Source: Syncephalis fuscata (Eukaryota; Zoopagomycota; Zoopagomycetes; Zoopagales; Piptocephalidaceae). Taken from it: DNA of 64,000 nucleotides. Position 1 is the stretch's first letter. Each line of letters opens with the position of its first letter. The notes under the pieces were generated by a model that saw nothing but the letters and a program-made list of their open reading frames with translations, was not told where the DNA came from and did no database searches. The position numbers and the translations under genes are program-made. Positions 25,763-36,871 of the stretch are shown here, one piece after another. Location: assembly GCA_025786725.1 (NCBI GenBank), contig JAHLTZ010000043.1, positions 1 through 64,000 on the forward strand, read 5' to 3'.

Positions 25763-26050
25763 TTAATAGTGCATATAGTCACCACATTTGTCGTGCCGGC
25801 AGCTGTGCATATACAATGGTGGCAATATTAAAAACATTGCCAGTATGGCCGCTGAACAAGTCTTCAAAACCAATACAGCAGTGTGATATGCAATAATCCA
25901 TAGCATAAATAAAGCATACAACGAGATTTTGCAACATATGCTTAAAATAACATAAAACAAGCCAGAAATGTACCTACCGTGTCAATAAAGCTGCCAATGC
26001 CAATGATTGGAGTAATGAAGGTAATTACAAATAGCAATGCAAGGACATAG
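25763..26050 (-). CDS. Possible small secreted or membrane peptide gene
   Basis: On the minus strand a short hydrophobic stretch (about 25978-26046) resembling a signal peptide ends at a GTAGGT donor; it is in frame with an ATG only if one base is restored near 26040. Further hydrophobic frames follow to about 25763. The block has a degenerate relative at about 39780-39960 with a GTAAGT donor at the matching place, which suggests an old duplicated gene. No family was recognised and the exon structure is uncertain. Confidence 0.3.
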
Positions 26051-26343
26051 TGTAAATAGTGTTTGTACTTGAATAATAGTCAGTCAACTACTAACACTAT
26101 CTAGTTAGCATATATGGAGTGTACAAGTATATGCAATGGATATATGCTGTCAAGTGTAAAGAAAGAGAAAGGAAATGTGATGACGTAGATTGTGAGATGT
26201 GAGCCTGTCAGTCAATATTTATAAACAGCCGAGTTTAATTCATTAATAAATGGAGTGTAAATAATAAAAGTTAATCTACCCAACATGTTGGTACATCATA
26301 GAACAGATTAATAGTAAATGAATAAATGCATTAAAAATAAAAT

Positions 26344-26455
26344 ATTTACACCCAAAAACACTCATTATCATAGAACATATATTTAGTATATTAGAAAATT
26401 AATTAATATAATAAAAAGTCATTTACACCCAGAAAACACTCATTATTATAGGGCA
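26344..26455. repeat. Degenerate 77-bp tandem repeat
   Basis: The phrase ATTTACACCCAAAAACACTC at 26344 recurs with few changes at 26421. A weaker relative occurs near 40096-40190 in the duplicated block. Confidence 0.6.
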
Positions 26456-26723
26456 ATCAAAAGAAACAATAAATGTATTAAAGAATAAAGGTTAATCCAT
26501 CTTAAAGACAAGTGTAATTATAAACTATCATTAATAAACTAATGAATGTAGAAACAAAGAGTGCATGCCGTACATGAACATAAAAACTGCAGTATGGTAT
26601 GGAATTGTAATGTAAAAGTATGCATGTTATTATTAGATTCATTTCATATAGTAGCAATAAATACTAAACAATTGCCCCTCTACTGTAAATATCAATTTAC
26701 TTCTTTCTCATCATTCCTTCAAC

Positions 26724-27827
26724 ATGTTCACCACCACTACTAACACCACCAGTTTTGTATTTAAGCTATTGCTCGTGTCTGGAGTAGCTATTTCACTACT
26801 CACACCTTCCTCTGTACTAAGTTACCGCGTTGAAACTGCTTATTCTAATAAGTCAACATGGCATGCCAAACACGCCATCTCCCCGCAAAGCGAAGCATTG
26901 CTTCTGGCCAAGTTGAGCCGACAGAGTAGTCTTGGTACCTGTCCCAATGAACTGTCTTGCGGTATAAAGAAAATTGACCGTTGCTGTTCTCCAGTTATGG
27001 GCCAGCTAGTGTTTGTTCAGCAGGTAAGACGTCGGTATAGTATTTATTAAACATGGTACTATAACAACTACATCTATTGCTTCATTTGTAGTGGTATCCT
27101 ACGCTAGGTCCTCCAACAGATTTCACTATGCATGGCCTGTGGCCAAACAACTGGTTAGTAGCGTATTTATTGGATAGAAATTAATAGACAACTAACACTG
27201 CTGTATTAGTGATGGCGGTCATGGTCCATGGAATGGATGTGATACTAAACGTAACTATCCAAACCTTGGCCAGATTATTCAAAGTGCCGATCCGGCATTA
27301 TATGGAAATATGACGACCTATTGGCCGTCATACAAAGGAAATGCACCAAGTTTCTGGCAAGTTGAACAATTAACATGCAACAACAATGCATTTATATATT
27401 AATTAATAAATGAATGAATAGGTCGCATGAATGGAACAAGCATGGCACATGTGTATCAACACTTGAGCCAGAATGTACGAGTCCCGCTGCGCCGCCGCAT
27501 CATGACGTCCTTGAATATTTCCACACTGCTTTATCGCTACGACTTAAATTCAACCCATATACGGCGCTGGCCAGTGCTGGAATCGTGCCTGGCAAGTTAT
27601 ATGACAATGCAGCGTTTAAAAAAGCGCTAGAGGATGCTTGGGGAGTATCTGTCGTCCTTAAGTGCCGTCGTGGCCAGATTTCAGAAGTATGGATGTGGAT
27701 GAAGGTACGAGGTCGCGAGCAGTATGTTCCAACCAATTCTACTATGCCCAACAGCGGCACATGCAATTCCCGCATCTACTATCCGCCAAAAGGCAAGAAG
27801 ATTCAAGAACTTAATGCACAGTACTAA
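26724..27827 (+). CDS. Secreted RNase T2, copy 1
   Basis: Secreted endoribonuclease of the T2 family, cleaving RNA through 2',3'-cyclic phosphate. Exon 1 (26724-27022) encodes a hydrophobic signal segment (KLLLVSGVAISLL) and the Cys-rich start GTCPNELSCG. Later exons give WYPTLGPPTDFTMHGLWPNN (box 1), CDGGHGPWNGCD, YWPSYKGNAPSFW and SHEWNKHGTC (box 2), then FNPYTALASAGIVPGKLY and a C-terminus ending in KKIQELNAQY. Both catalytic His, the Glu/Lys of box 2 and the Cys pattern are present. Introns follow codons at about 27023-27091, 27153-27210 and 27357-27421; the last has GC-AG borders, while the paralogue has GT there. No frame break. It converges with the pseudokinase-like gene. Confidence 0.93.
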
Positions 27828-27995
27828 CAAAGCTGCGGCATGCTATCCACATTTGCTCAATAAATTGTCGATTGTTTCTGCTTTAAATGATAGCTTTATT
27901 AATGAATATTTAACCAGTTTTATCATGTTACAGCAGATAAACAACATTGTTTTACTATAAAGTTATATTATTAGATAATAGTAATAAACTATTTT

Positions 27996-29412
27996 TTATT
28001 TCTGTCTCGCAAGCGGCGACTCGGATACTAAGATATTCAAGCTGTCTTTTACGTTGTTATGCAGTCTATTTTGTCGCAAATAATTCGTAATATTCATTCG
28101 AGAGGCACCTTTTGGCGTTAGGATATCGTTAATCATTCTTAGTAGTGAGCTTAACGGATAAGTTTGCTCATAGGTCGCTGATGGTAGTATAAACATGCCA
28201 TACGAGGCATATATGCTAAAAATGTATCTTTCATACGGGCTATTTGAAAGTGTTTCTAATGGTGTTCTCACCAGTCTATAGAGTAGGTACCATGAATCGT
28301 TAATTAGCATAGGGTATCGAACGTTGACATTAGTGCAATAACGGTAGGTTTTACTACCACCTTTGCCTTTAACGATTTATATTGATCTTCCGAAAGCAAG
28401 GCTTGTGCAAGTACTTCAAGGTGGCGCCATGGCTTTTGTCTCTCCATTACAAGTGAATGCTTTGCCTGAGACATGAGACGTGGCTCCCATGGAGAGCTCG
28501 TTAAATCCTCTAGCGTTATTAAAGCTGTATCTTGCAGCAATGGAATGTCATTCCGAGGTTTCCATACAAAAGTTACTCCGTAAAAAGTAGTGCCAATATT
28601 CCACATGTCTAATTCACGCAAATCCATACTTTTGCCGCTGATCCATTCAGGCGAATCGATCAAGTACGGTCTAGGATACTTGTCTACCTGCACTACTTTA
28701 TATTGTGCGTCATATTGAATAAGAGATGCTCTTTTGAAGTAGCGAATTAAGACTTTTGTTGTTTTTGTAATTCTACTTGTATTAATGCAAATGGCTTAAT
28801 ATGAAATTAGTGTCGTGCTGCAATACACAATTACAACCTACATGATGGCCTAATATGATTGTGGGCCCAGCCTATGCTATGCAAATAATCAATTCCTATA
28901 AATGTGTCAATACTATAATAGACGTTTTAATTTGCATGTATACCTTGTATAATTTGATTGAATATTGCAGGGAGTTCTGTTGCTTTATCCAGTGGATCCA
29001 TATTCCTGGTATATTCAGCAATGTTTTGATCGCATCGGGACGATGTCACAAAGCAATGCTTATCGTTAAAGTCAAAACTAAGTAAAGGCCGTGCTAGAAA
29101 CTCTTTTCCGTAGGCTTTCTTATTGCCCGATTTAATATCTTCATTTACAAAGCTCTGTAATAGAATTTCTGGTTAATTGGACAAACAGTGCTTTGCCCTG
29201 GCGCAGCATACCTTGTATACTTCAAATTCTATTGTTGGCTTATCACTTTTCTTGTGGCATGCAATACGAACATGGTCATGCTTGTAATTGGCTTGTGCAT
29301 AGTAATAGCTATCGGTGTTGCTTAAAACACGAGTAAGCCTGAGTCCATGTTTTTTAAAAACATCATTTTGTGACAAATCTATTCTCTCGCCTGTTAGTCG
29401 GCGGATATACAT
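27996..29412 (-). CDS. Protein kinase-like protein, predicted inactive
   Basis: Spliced reading of about four exons gives a kinase-fold layout: GLRLTRVLSNTDSYYYAQAN as a possible N-lobe, the helix before the catalytic loop as FNQIIQGIDYLHSIGWAHNH followed by IRPSN, and a C-lobe with YLIDSPEWISGKSMDLRELD followed by MWNIGTTFYGVTF. The catalytic-loop HRD is HNH, so the proton-accepting Asp is missing, and no DFG was found; a pseudokinase is inferred. The ATG at 29412 is preceded by an in-frame stop, and no signal peptide is seen from it. One break near 28326 fits one missing base and joins the two C-terminal frames. It lies between two RNase T2 genes. The family is otherwise unrecognised; a second, secreted kinase-like gene is at 61887-63298. 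Confidence 0.6.
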
Positions 29413-30343
29413 ATGGAGTTATACTTCATACTTTTCAATGGTAAATATGAGGCCTGGCAGAGCTCGACCAAAAGCAGCCCTGATAGGCAGATAATAGCAA
29501 AGTGTTTTAAATTAGAATAATTATCATTCCAATGTGTAATCAAAGAAAAATTAGATAAAAGTTATAAACGGAGCGAGATACTAAAATGTAGTAATAAAGC
29601 TGTGTTTATAAATGTCCAAGTGTTCTACGCTTATTATGGTATAATTCATTTTTGACTCATTTAACAATGTGTCAAATGCCTTATTCAGCACTTTAAGCAT
29701 GCTAACACACTCGAATTAGCTGTTCAATTCTATAAATAGATTACAATAAATAACAGCAGTTAAAACATAAATTGTTTATTACTAAAACTTCTATGATTAA
29801 CTGCTACTTGCTAAAAGGTGTACAATGGTCGGCTATTACGGAAATAAGTATACTTTTGATAGTTTTTGTTTAAATAGCATAGAAAAGTGGTAAATCGTGT
29901 TCAATGCCGCTTTTGAAACCATTTTTTACTTGACACAGTGCTAATAAAAATAGTTTTATTTTTGAGCAATGTTAATTAATATAATGGTAATGGTAACGCA
30001 TCGTTATTAAATAAAATAAATGCTATTGTTGCTATCTAGAATATACTAGCACTGCTGGCTATCTTAAACAGTTTATGATTTTTAATATAATCTACGATAA
30101 AGAGTATTTTGCTAATTGATTCTATCCATCACACAGCTCCATGTTCAATAGAAAAAAATGTTATCAAATGCAGTTATTAAAACACCAAACTACATTAAAT
30201 TGTTAATAAATTCTTATAAAATGAAAAATGCTTGACAAAAAAACTGGTTACCATGTACTATTTTAGATCATTTATCCTTTTATTTATTTACTAGTAGCAA
30301 TAGTAGTCAATACAAAATGAATACTATACAATGAAAATAATTT
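29413..30343. other. AT-rich intergenic DNA
   Basis: No coding region is supported. It separates the 5' end of the pseudokinase-like gene from the 3' end of RNase T2 copy 2. Confidence 0.55.
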
Positions 30344-31400
30344 CTATCGTCTAGTATCGCTGCCATTTTTGGTTGGATAGGCAATAAGGCGACCGCACGA
30401 GCTGCTACTGCCCTTTGAAGGTGGAGAGACTGCGATAAATTGATCACGACCTTTCACCTTTAGCCAGACTTGAATTTCTTGGATGCCATCACGGCTGCAC
30501 TTTAGGCCAACGGGCACACCCCAAGCATTCTGCAGTGCTTTAGCGAATGCTTCACTGTCATATTTGTTGCCCGGCACGATACCAGCCTTGGACAATGCGT
30601 ATACGGATTAAATTTAACGCGGAGGGATAAGGCCGTGCGGAAATATTCAGTACGTCTTGATAAGGTTTTGGAGAATCACCTAGACACTTTGGTTCAAGTG
30701 TTGAAACACATGTGCCGTGTTTATTCCATTCGTGCGACCTAGTGCATCATAATAATAGATGGTAAATAAAAGTGAAATTAGTACACGTGATGTGCTATCA
30801 ATGTTGTACCAATGTACTACCATCACTTACCAGAAAGCAGGCGCATCTCCTTTGTAGGATGGCCAATAAGTGTTCATATTTTTGAACAGCTCGGCATCTC
30901 CTTCTTCGATGATTTGGCCAAGATTATCGTAATTACGTTCGCTATCGCATCCGTCACTTGGACCATATGTTCCATCACTAATTTATATCAATCTAAAGTT
31001 AATATCAATAAATATACAAAAAATATTGCTTACCAATTATCGGGCCATAGACCATGCATTGTAAATTGATCGGATGGACCAAGGCTAGGATACCACTAAA
31101 CATAGTGATTAAGTATTTATAAAATATCAATTAAATGATGCCTACTTGTTGGGTGAACACCATTAATCCCATAGTAGGTGAGCAGCAGCTATTGGCATTT
31201 TTCTTTGCACTGCAAGATAATTCAAGCGGGCAAGTAAGACCGCCGGCCAAGGAAGCTGATGCAGTAATACCATTGCTTGGCACTATAGGAATGTCGGATC
31301 CAGTATTTTTAGCGACACGGGCCAAAGCGGATGGACAACCAACGAGTGCACTGATAGCACTCACGACCAATAAAGTCTTCAAAGTTGAAAGAGTCATCAT
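30344..31400 (-). CDS. Secreted RNase T2, copy 2
   Basis: Paralogue of the T2 gene at 26724-27827, in opposite orientation. The start is the ATG pair at 31400, giving the signal peptide MMTLSTLKTLLVVSAISALV. Box 1 is QFTMHGLWPDN and box 2 is SHEWNKHGTC; CDGTYGPSDGCD, YWPSYKGDAPAFW and KAGIVPGNKYDSEAF match the paralogue closely. Four exons; introns sit at the same codons as in copy 1, with a GTAAGT donor where copy 1 has GCAAGT. Two breaks near 30648 and 30597 each lack one base compared directly with copy 1, where the same codons are intact. Otherwise complete to the stop at 30344. Predicted secreted RNA-cleaving enzyme. Confidence 0.9.
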
Positions 31401-31614
31401 GATGATAGCTGTTCTTGTTCTTGATATAAAATGTGAAAGCAAAAAGTATACGTTAAATCGTCAAGATAGAGTTGGAAGTAATCAAAATGTCGTAAAAAGG
31501 TGAAGCAAAGGTTAGTGGCAGTCGCAGCAATGTGTTGGTTGTCGTAGAAGATGTCGTTGCGTAGAAACGATGATAATGAGTATGATTTGTTATTAGTATA
31601 TGATCGGCTGTATT

Positions 31615-31812
31615 GTTCGCTCTATTTATATACAACAAACTGGATCATAGAACATAGTAAATTTATTAATACTGAAATATCACGGGGACAATAATAATAG
31701 TTACACATAGAATGATAGTATTTGCCAACACTATTGGATGGTGATGATGAAACTAATACTAAATAATAGTTTAATAAAGGATCAACACCAGCAAATAGTG
31801 AAATCCATTGCC
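31615..31812. repeat. Diverged 3' flank of the duplicated RRM-gene end
   Basis: Aligns to about 40675-40868 with many substitutions and small indels, in contrast to the nearly identical adjoining segment. Confidence 0.7.
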
Positions 31813-32744
31813 TTAATCATCAGCGCTGGTATGACCATTGTGGCCGCCTGTACGTTTTGCGGAGTGATTACCTCGGCCTTTTTGACGTCCATTCGTTTTG
31901 CCGTGATTATTATTCCGTGCCCGTCCCTCTGTGACCATAGACACCGTCGTCATTATGACAAGGGGCTTCGTCAGATGGTGGTTCAAAGAATGTGCTGCCA
32001 CTTACCACCGTTATTCAGAGTATCCATTTTGGATATTGTCGCCTTTTGGCCTGCCATTAACTAAAATGATGATCACATGTTACAGGTCAGCCATAGGTGA
32101 TATGTGTGCTACGAAGAGCCGTCATTTGGACTTCGCCTCTGTCCTTTTCTATCAACACTTCCTACCTGAAACTTGTCCTTGCACGCTTCATTAAATGCTT
32201 CTTCGGTGGCAAATTCGACGTAACAGATCACTTGTTTGGGATTAGGATCAACGCCGCGCTGGATTTCAATAGACACTGCCTACAATAATGTATTGTACTA
32301 ACATTAACAATTGCTAATTGTTTGGATTGAATCGCTTGCCTTTTCATATACATCTCGAACAACCGACTCGTCAATATGATCGCCAATTAAACCTTTAACA
32401 CAGATGGTGCGTCCCTAGAGTCATCGTCGTCATCATTATTAAGCAAAATGTTATATAAAACTGTGTTACAGGTACATACTGCATTAATATGGCTTGTTTC
32501 CAAGGCTGGACTTGCCGTACGACTATTATTTTCGCTGGCTAGTCGGCTGCCTCGGTTGCTACCACGACTAGTGCTACGATCGGCCGCAGAGAGTTCGGCC
32601 GTCATTGAAACACGAGAGGATGAGCGTTCCTGTGGCACTTGTAGTGTATTTAAATGTGCATCAGCCTCTTCTTCGTCACGCGTTTCTTCCTTTGCATATA
32701 AAGCAGCCCAGATATTATTCTGTACACTTTTTAAAGACAATTAG
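31813..32744 (-). pseudogene. Truncated copy of the 3' end of the DUF2433-RRM gene
   Basis: Nearly identical, introns included, to 40869-41800, which forms the last exons of the large RRM gene. It keeps the acidic/Ser-rich segment SVQNNIWAALYAKEETRDEE, the last RRM (RTICVKGLIGDHIDESVVRD) and the basic Gly/Asn-rich tail ending GHTSADD. The 5' part of the gene is absent: homology stops near 32730, where an unrelated sequence takes over, and no ATG or promoter is evident. Introns are retained, so it arose by DNA duplication rather than from mRNA. The copies differ by one T in a run near 32145/41205 and by a few substitutions near the break. Confidence 0.85.
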
Positions 32745-34486
32745 CGTTTTACTAGTGTTACAACTCCTATTTAAAGACTTTATATTAGATAAACAAGCAG
32801 CACTTTATTCTGGCGTTGTCATATAGCTTTATCCTTTGATATTTACTAGCACTTATACTAGCACTTAGAATATAATTTGGTGGTCGATTATATTGATTTG
32901 ATAACAAAGCTTTTTTATTTTTTATCGAGTATTACAGCTTAACTATAATAATTTAAATAATTTATATGACATTAAATAGAAGCATGATAAAACTAAATCT
33001 TATTGTTTTCATCGATATTAAATAAAGCTATTAGTATATAATAAATATGTCTAATAATAAATCTTGAATGCTTTGTAGTATTTCATCACTAACTTAACGG
33101 ATCAGTTAATATAGCTGTTTATATATTTGCAAATAGCAAATATTTATTTATTATGCCTTCGTAATAGCTGTTTATCGTCAACAACTAGTGCCAATATTCA
33201 ATATATGTATCATTTTGTAACTACACATGTGATGTTAATAGATCATCCAATTACATTATGTTTTTTTTAATCACATTACTAGAATAGTAACAATATTTTT
33301 ATCTCTATAATCGCAGCAAAAATACGCTGTTTTATTTGCAATATCTTTAAATGCCAATAGAACGCTAGATTACAGACCTAAATGTAAAATTATTGTGTTA
33401 ATGCTATGACAATGTGCAGCAGTATTAAAAAGTAATTATGTGGTAAAAGCTTAATAAAATATGTGTTATTTACTTAGTAAATAGTTACTAAATCATGTAT
33501 AACTTTATGTATAATGAAGCAAAGTTTATAATACAAAAATATACATAACATATGTATGACTATTAGCAAAGAATACCATAATTGAATTAAGCAATGCTGT
33601 AGTGATTGCTTTAGTATTGTAGAGCGCTTTGAATTTACTTTGGTACAAATTTGAATTTAAATATTAAGCGTTCTGAAATTACAAAATTTATATACTTTTT
33701 TGTTAACTAATAACACGTTGTCATGAATAAGACAACTAACTAATAAATAAAATAGAATAGAGTAAAAATCAATGCTTTATTAAAAGAAATGGCAAACCAT
33801 GTATGTACTTATAGTAAGCATGTGCTACACAGATATCCGAATATACGTGCTGAACAATCTTTAAAAGATAACCTCTATCTCTATATTTAGATCACGACAA
33901 TATAATAAATAGAATGTACCTAGTATATTGTAGAATGGTTATAGCAGTATGAATCTATAATAAAAATAGTATTAATATATATATATATATCTGCGTACTG
34001 AATAATAAACCTATAATAATAAGTATGTTGATGACTGGTGTTGTTTATCATTTGGTTTCATATTCAGAACAAATGTTATTCAATGTTAGTTAATTGTACA
34101 AAAACAAAATTGTATAATACTGTTAAATGACCCACACCATGTTATGCGAGTAACACATTTTATTTAAATAAATAAGATTTACAAAAAAGCATTTATGTGT
34201 TCAATTAATAAAAAGAGATTACATTTATACTAATAATAATACAGGACAGCATTATTATAATAGATAGGTAGATACTATGAGTGTAATGATTGTATTGTAC
34301 GTGAATTATCATTCCAAAAGTTCAAGGCCTTTGAAAGCTGCACAGTATATATTTAAATGCATATCTTGCATATGTTCATTGTAACTACGCATTATGCTTG
34401 TCTATCTTTTAGTAAAGCATTATAGTATAAGCGGTTCTTGAAAATTCAGCTGCCATTCCTTTTCTTGTCTAACTTACTTATGCACA
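32745..34486. other. AT-rich intergenic DNA with a dispersed repeat
   Basis: No coding region is supported. At 33719-33830 lies a segment whose first part matches 61646-61720 in inverted orientation. A short TA-rich tract is near 33975-33992. Confidence 0.55.
33719..33830 (+). repeat. Dispersed repeat, copy 1
   Basis: Contains AATAAGACAACTAACTAATA and a TATAGTAAGCATGTGCTACAC end. The first part matches the reverse complement of 61646-61720, while the TATAGT...GTGCTACAC end matches 61622-61645 in direct orientation, so the two loci are rearranged relative to each other. Confidence 0.7.
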
Positions 34487-36130
34487 ATGAACCATATTCC
34501 TATACTTGTTATTGAACGTATTGCCGTATTTACCGACAGCGACTCACTTGTTCTGCTTTCATGCTGCAGTAAATGGCTGCGGTATTGTATTAGTCAACAG
34601 AATAATCTCTGGCATCAGCAATATAAGCAGTATTACAATCTTGCTGATAACAGCGAGATAAAATGGTTGGTCTGGTATGTGCAGACAACACGTGCATCAA
34701 AACCTTTGGCACAACATACCAAAAACGCAATCGGCATTGCTCAGTTGAATAACCAGTATATCGAATGGTTTTGTGCATTTTGCTATCGACGTGCTACTGA
34801 TGCAAATTGGCTTAAAGACACGACATATCCAATTAAGGATTTAGTGGGGGGAAAAACAGACAACATTCGTTCTATTGTATTACAACGGATTGCTTATCGT
34901 CATACTGACCTGCGGAAATGTTTTATTGCTGAACAATGCCAGTCAGTAGAAGATATATCTGCTAAACGATTTTGGCGCTTGCGTAAATTATTTTCAAATG
35001 ATGCGGACTATAAATATCACGTACAACAATGTCTGATATCAGATAAATTTGTGGTGGCTATTAGTACGCAAACAAATAATCCAGGTTACTTTAAAGTAAA
35101 ACCAAGCATCATTTCCATCTGGCCAGTGAGTCGAGTTTCAATCATGCGACCGCGTCAATTTTCCTGCTTATGCAATAATGCAAACATTCGTGGGCGCTGG
35201 ATGACAGTTACTCATTTTGAGGTAGCAGCCGAAAAAATAGATAGAACCATTCTATTAGAAAGAACACACGTTTTTGATCTTGCTTACGGTCAAAAATGTA
35301 TGGGTACTATCACAACTTATAAAGGAAAAGTCTTTTTATTAAGAGTTACTGAAGAAGCAGCAGTTGCATTTAGTAGAACGCTGCATCACTCAGACACTAC
35401 TATCACATTCAAATGGAACGTATGGAAGTTTTCAAATCGTCATCTAGAAGATAATCCGCGCTGTCTAATACAAGGAGAGATTCATTTTAAAAGATCTAAA
35501 AGTGCAGGAATTTTTGTTAAAAAACTGGATGACACTCGAGTTTTAATTGAAAATAATTCACTGTTTGCTGCCAATCAGATGAATGAGAACACGGCAGATG
35601 ACATAAAATTGGCCATGATTTCAACAGAATGCGGCTACTCGAACGTTTGCATTAAAGATGCAAAGCCCATTTGGACACGTAACGATGATATTTATAGTAC
35701 AGTGCCGCTATTTGGTTCTAACCGCATTCTTGTTATATCTGAGAGAGGATGGACGGTTCACAGCATAATTGATGGCGCTATACTAGCACACATCAATGTA
35801 GAAAATCTAGATTTAGTGTTTGAAACTCCTCGCCTGCTACATATAGCCGATTATACTAAACTTTTTATATCACATATTGGTAGATTTGTTCTTTATAGAT
35901 CTAAATACGACAACAAATTTATAGCAGTAGATCTAATGAATCTGCGTACTAGAAATTTGGGTATAGCAAATTCAGAGTATTTGTACGAAACATGTGAACG
36001 TCGAGGTATTATTGTAAAATTTAGCAGCTTGATTAGGCAACCTTTATTACTAAATGATACATTTGACACAAGAAACGCGGCGTTAATAGAAGATGACGAA
36101 AACTATAGAGTAATAGATTTGTCATTTTAA
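34487..36130 (+). CDS. Intronless F-box-like protein, 547 residues
   Basis: A single uninterrupted frame begins MNHIPILVIERIAVFTDSDS and continues LVLLSCCSKWLRYCISQQNN, which fits an F-box (Leu/Ile-Pro opening, SLxxLSxCSKxW core, LW ending). F-box proteins bring substrates to SCF ubiquitin ligases through Skp1. The remaining 480 residues contain repeated beta-rich segments such as LFGSNRILVISERGWTVHSI and FISHIGRFVLYRSKYDNKFI, possibly a degenerate beta-propeller, but no WD, Kelch or LRR repeat can be named. The absence of introns is unlike most neighbours. It lies in the accessory region with no conserved neighbour. The frame is clean over its whole length, so it is probably functional. Confidence 0.72.
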   Translation: MNHIPILVIERIAVFTDSDSLVLLSCCSKWLRYCISQQNNLWHQQYKQYYNLADNSEIKWLVWYVQTTRASKPLAQHTKNAIGIAQLNNQYIEWFCAFCYRRATDANWLKDTTYPIKDLVGGKTDNIRSIVLQRIAYRHTDLRKCFIAEQCQSVEDISAKRFWRLRKLFSNDADYKYHVQQCLISDKFVVAISTQTNNPGYFKVKPSIISIWPVSRVSIMRPRQFSCLCNNANIRGRWMTVTHFEVAAEKIDRTILLERTHVFDLAYGQKCMGTITTYKGKVFLLRVTEEAAVAFSRTLHHSDTTITFKWNVWKFSNRHLEDNPRCLIQGEIHFKRSKSAGIFVKKLDDTRVLIENNSLFAANQMNENTADDIKLAMISTECGYSNVCIKDAKPIWTRNDDIYSTVPLFGSNRILVISERGWTVHSIIDGAILAHINVENLDLVFETPRLLHIADYTKLFISHIGRFVLYRSKYDNKFIAVDLMNLRTRNLGIANSEYLYETCERRGIIVKFSSLIRQPLLLNDTFDTRNAALIEDDENYRVIDLSF

Positions 36131-36871
36131 TTGCCATTCATTTATTTCATTCAAAATAAAATTTAAAATAAAATAGAATATTTTAATACTACTTGGATAT
36201 CAAAAATATTTTTGTCTGTTTAGTATGGAAATAATTTAATGCAATATATTTATTACTTGTGATTTTATGTCAATATTGTACACATTAAATGTGTGTGAGC
36301 TATACGTTTACTGTATAATAAGTAAGTAATTATTTGCTAAAAACAATGGTTTAAATGGTTTATCTATCACAGAATAACTAATGGTTTTGATGGTTTTATT
36401 TATGCTACAAAGTATTAAACAAAAAGTTCAACAAGTAAAAAAACAAGAACAATAAAAAACAAGTATTACCGGATTAGAACATAAAATATATGTCTCATTC
36501 AAGCCCCAATCTCGCAAAACGGTATGGAATTGCGATGTGATGGCAGCGAGGGACATACACGATGTTTTACACACAAAGCAAGAAATAATAATAAAAATTA
36601 GATTGAATTAAAACATGAAACCAATCAATTATCAATTTCTTTACAGTAATCTGAGTAATAACACGTATTTTCTCTCTGGGCTTGCTTTATTGTGTAGTGT
36701 TTAAGCTGTTTAAGTATTTAACTAATATGTTTTATCATCTGTTTTCGAATATCGATAGTTTCTACAATAGCATTTCGTGGCTATTGTGTGATGGACAAAT
36801 AATCAACATTAGAATATTACACAGCTGTAGCAATTGAATCATAACATGTCATTGTTTATTTGTAAAACTCG
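36131..36871. other. AT-rich intergenic DNA
   Basis: No coding region is supported. It lies between the 3' ends of the F-box-like gene and the convergent secreted-protein gene. Confidence 0.55.

Noticed and set aside
31813-32744. Independent second RRM gene
   Set aside because: It lacks the 5' exons, a start codon and a promoter, and is nearly identical to the end of the large gene, so it is a partial copy.
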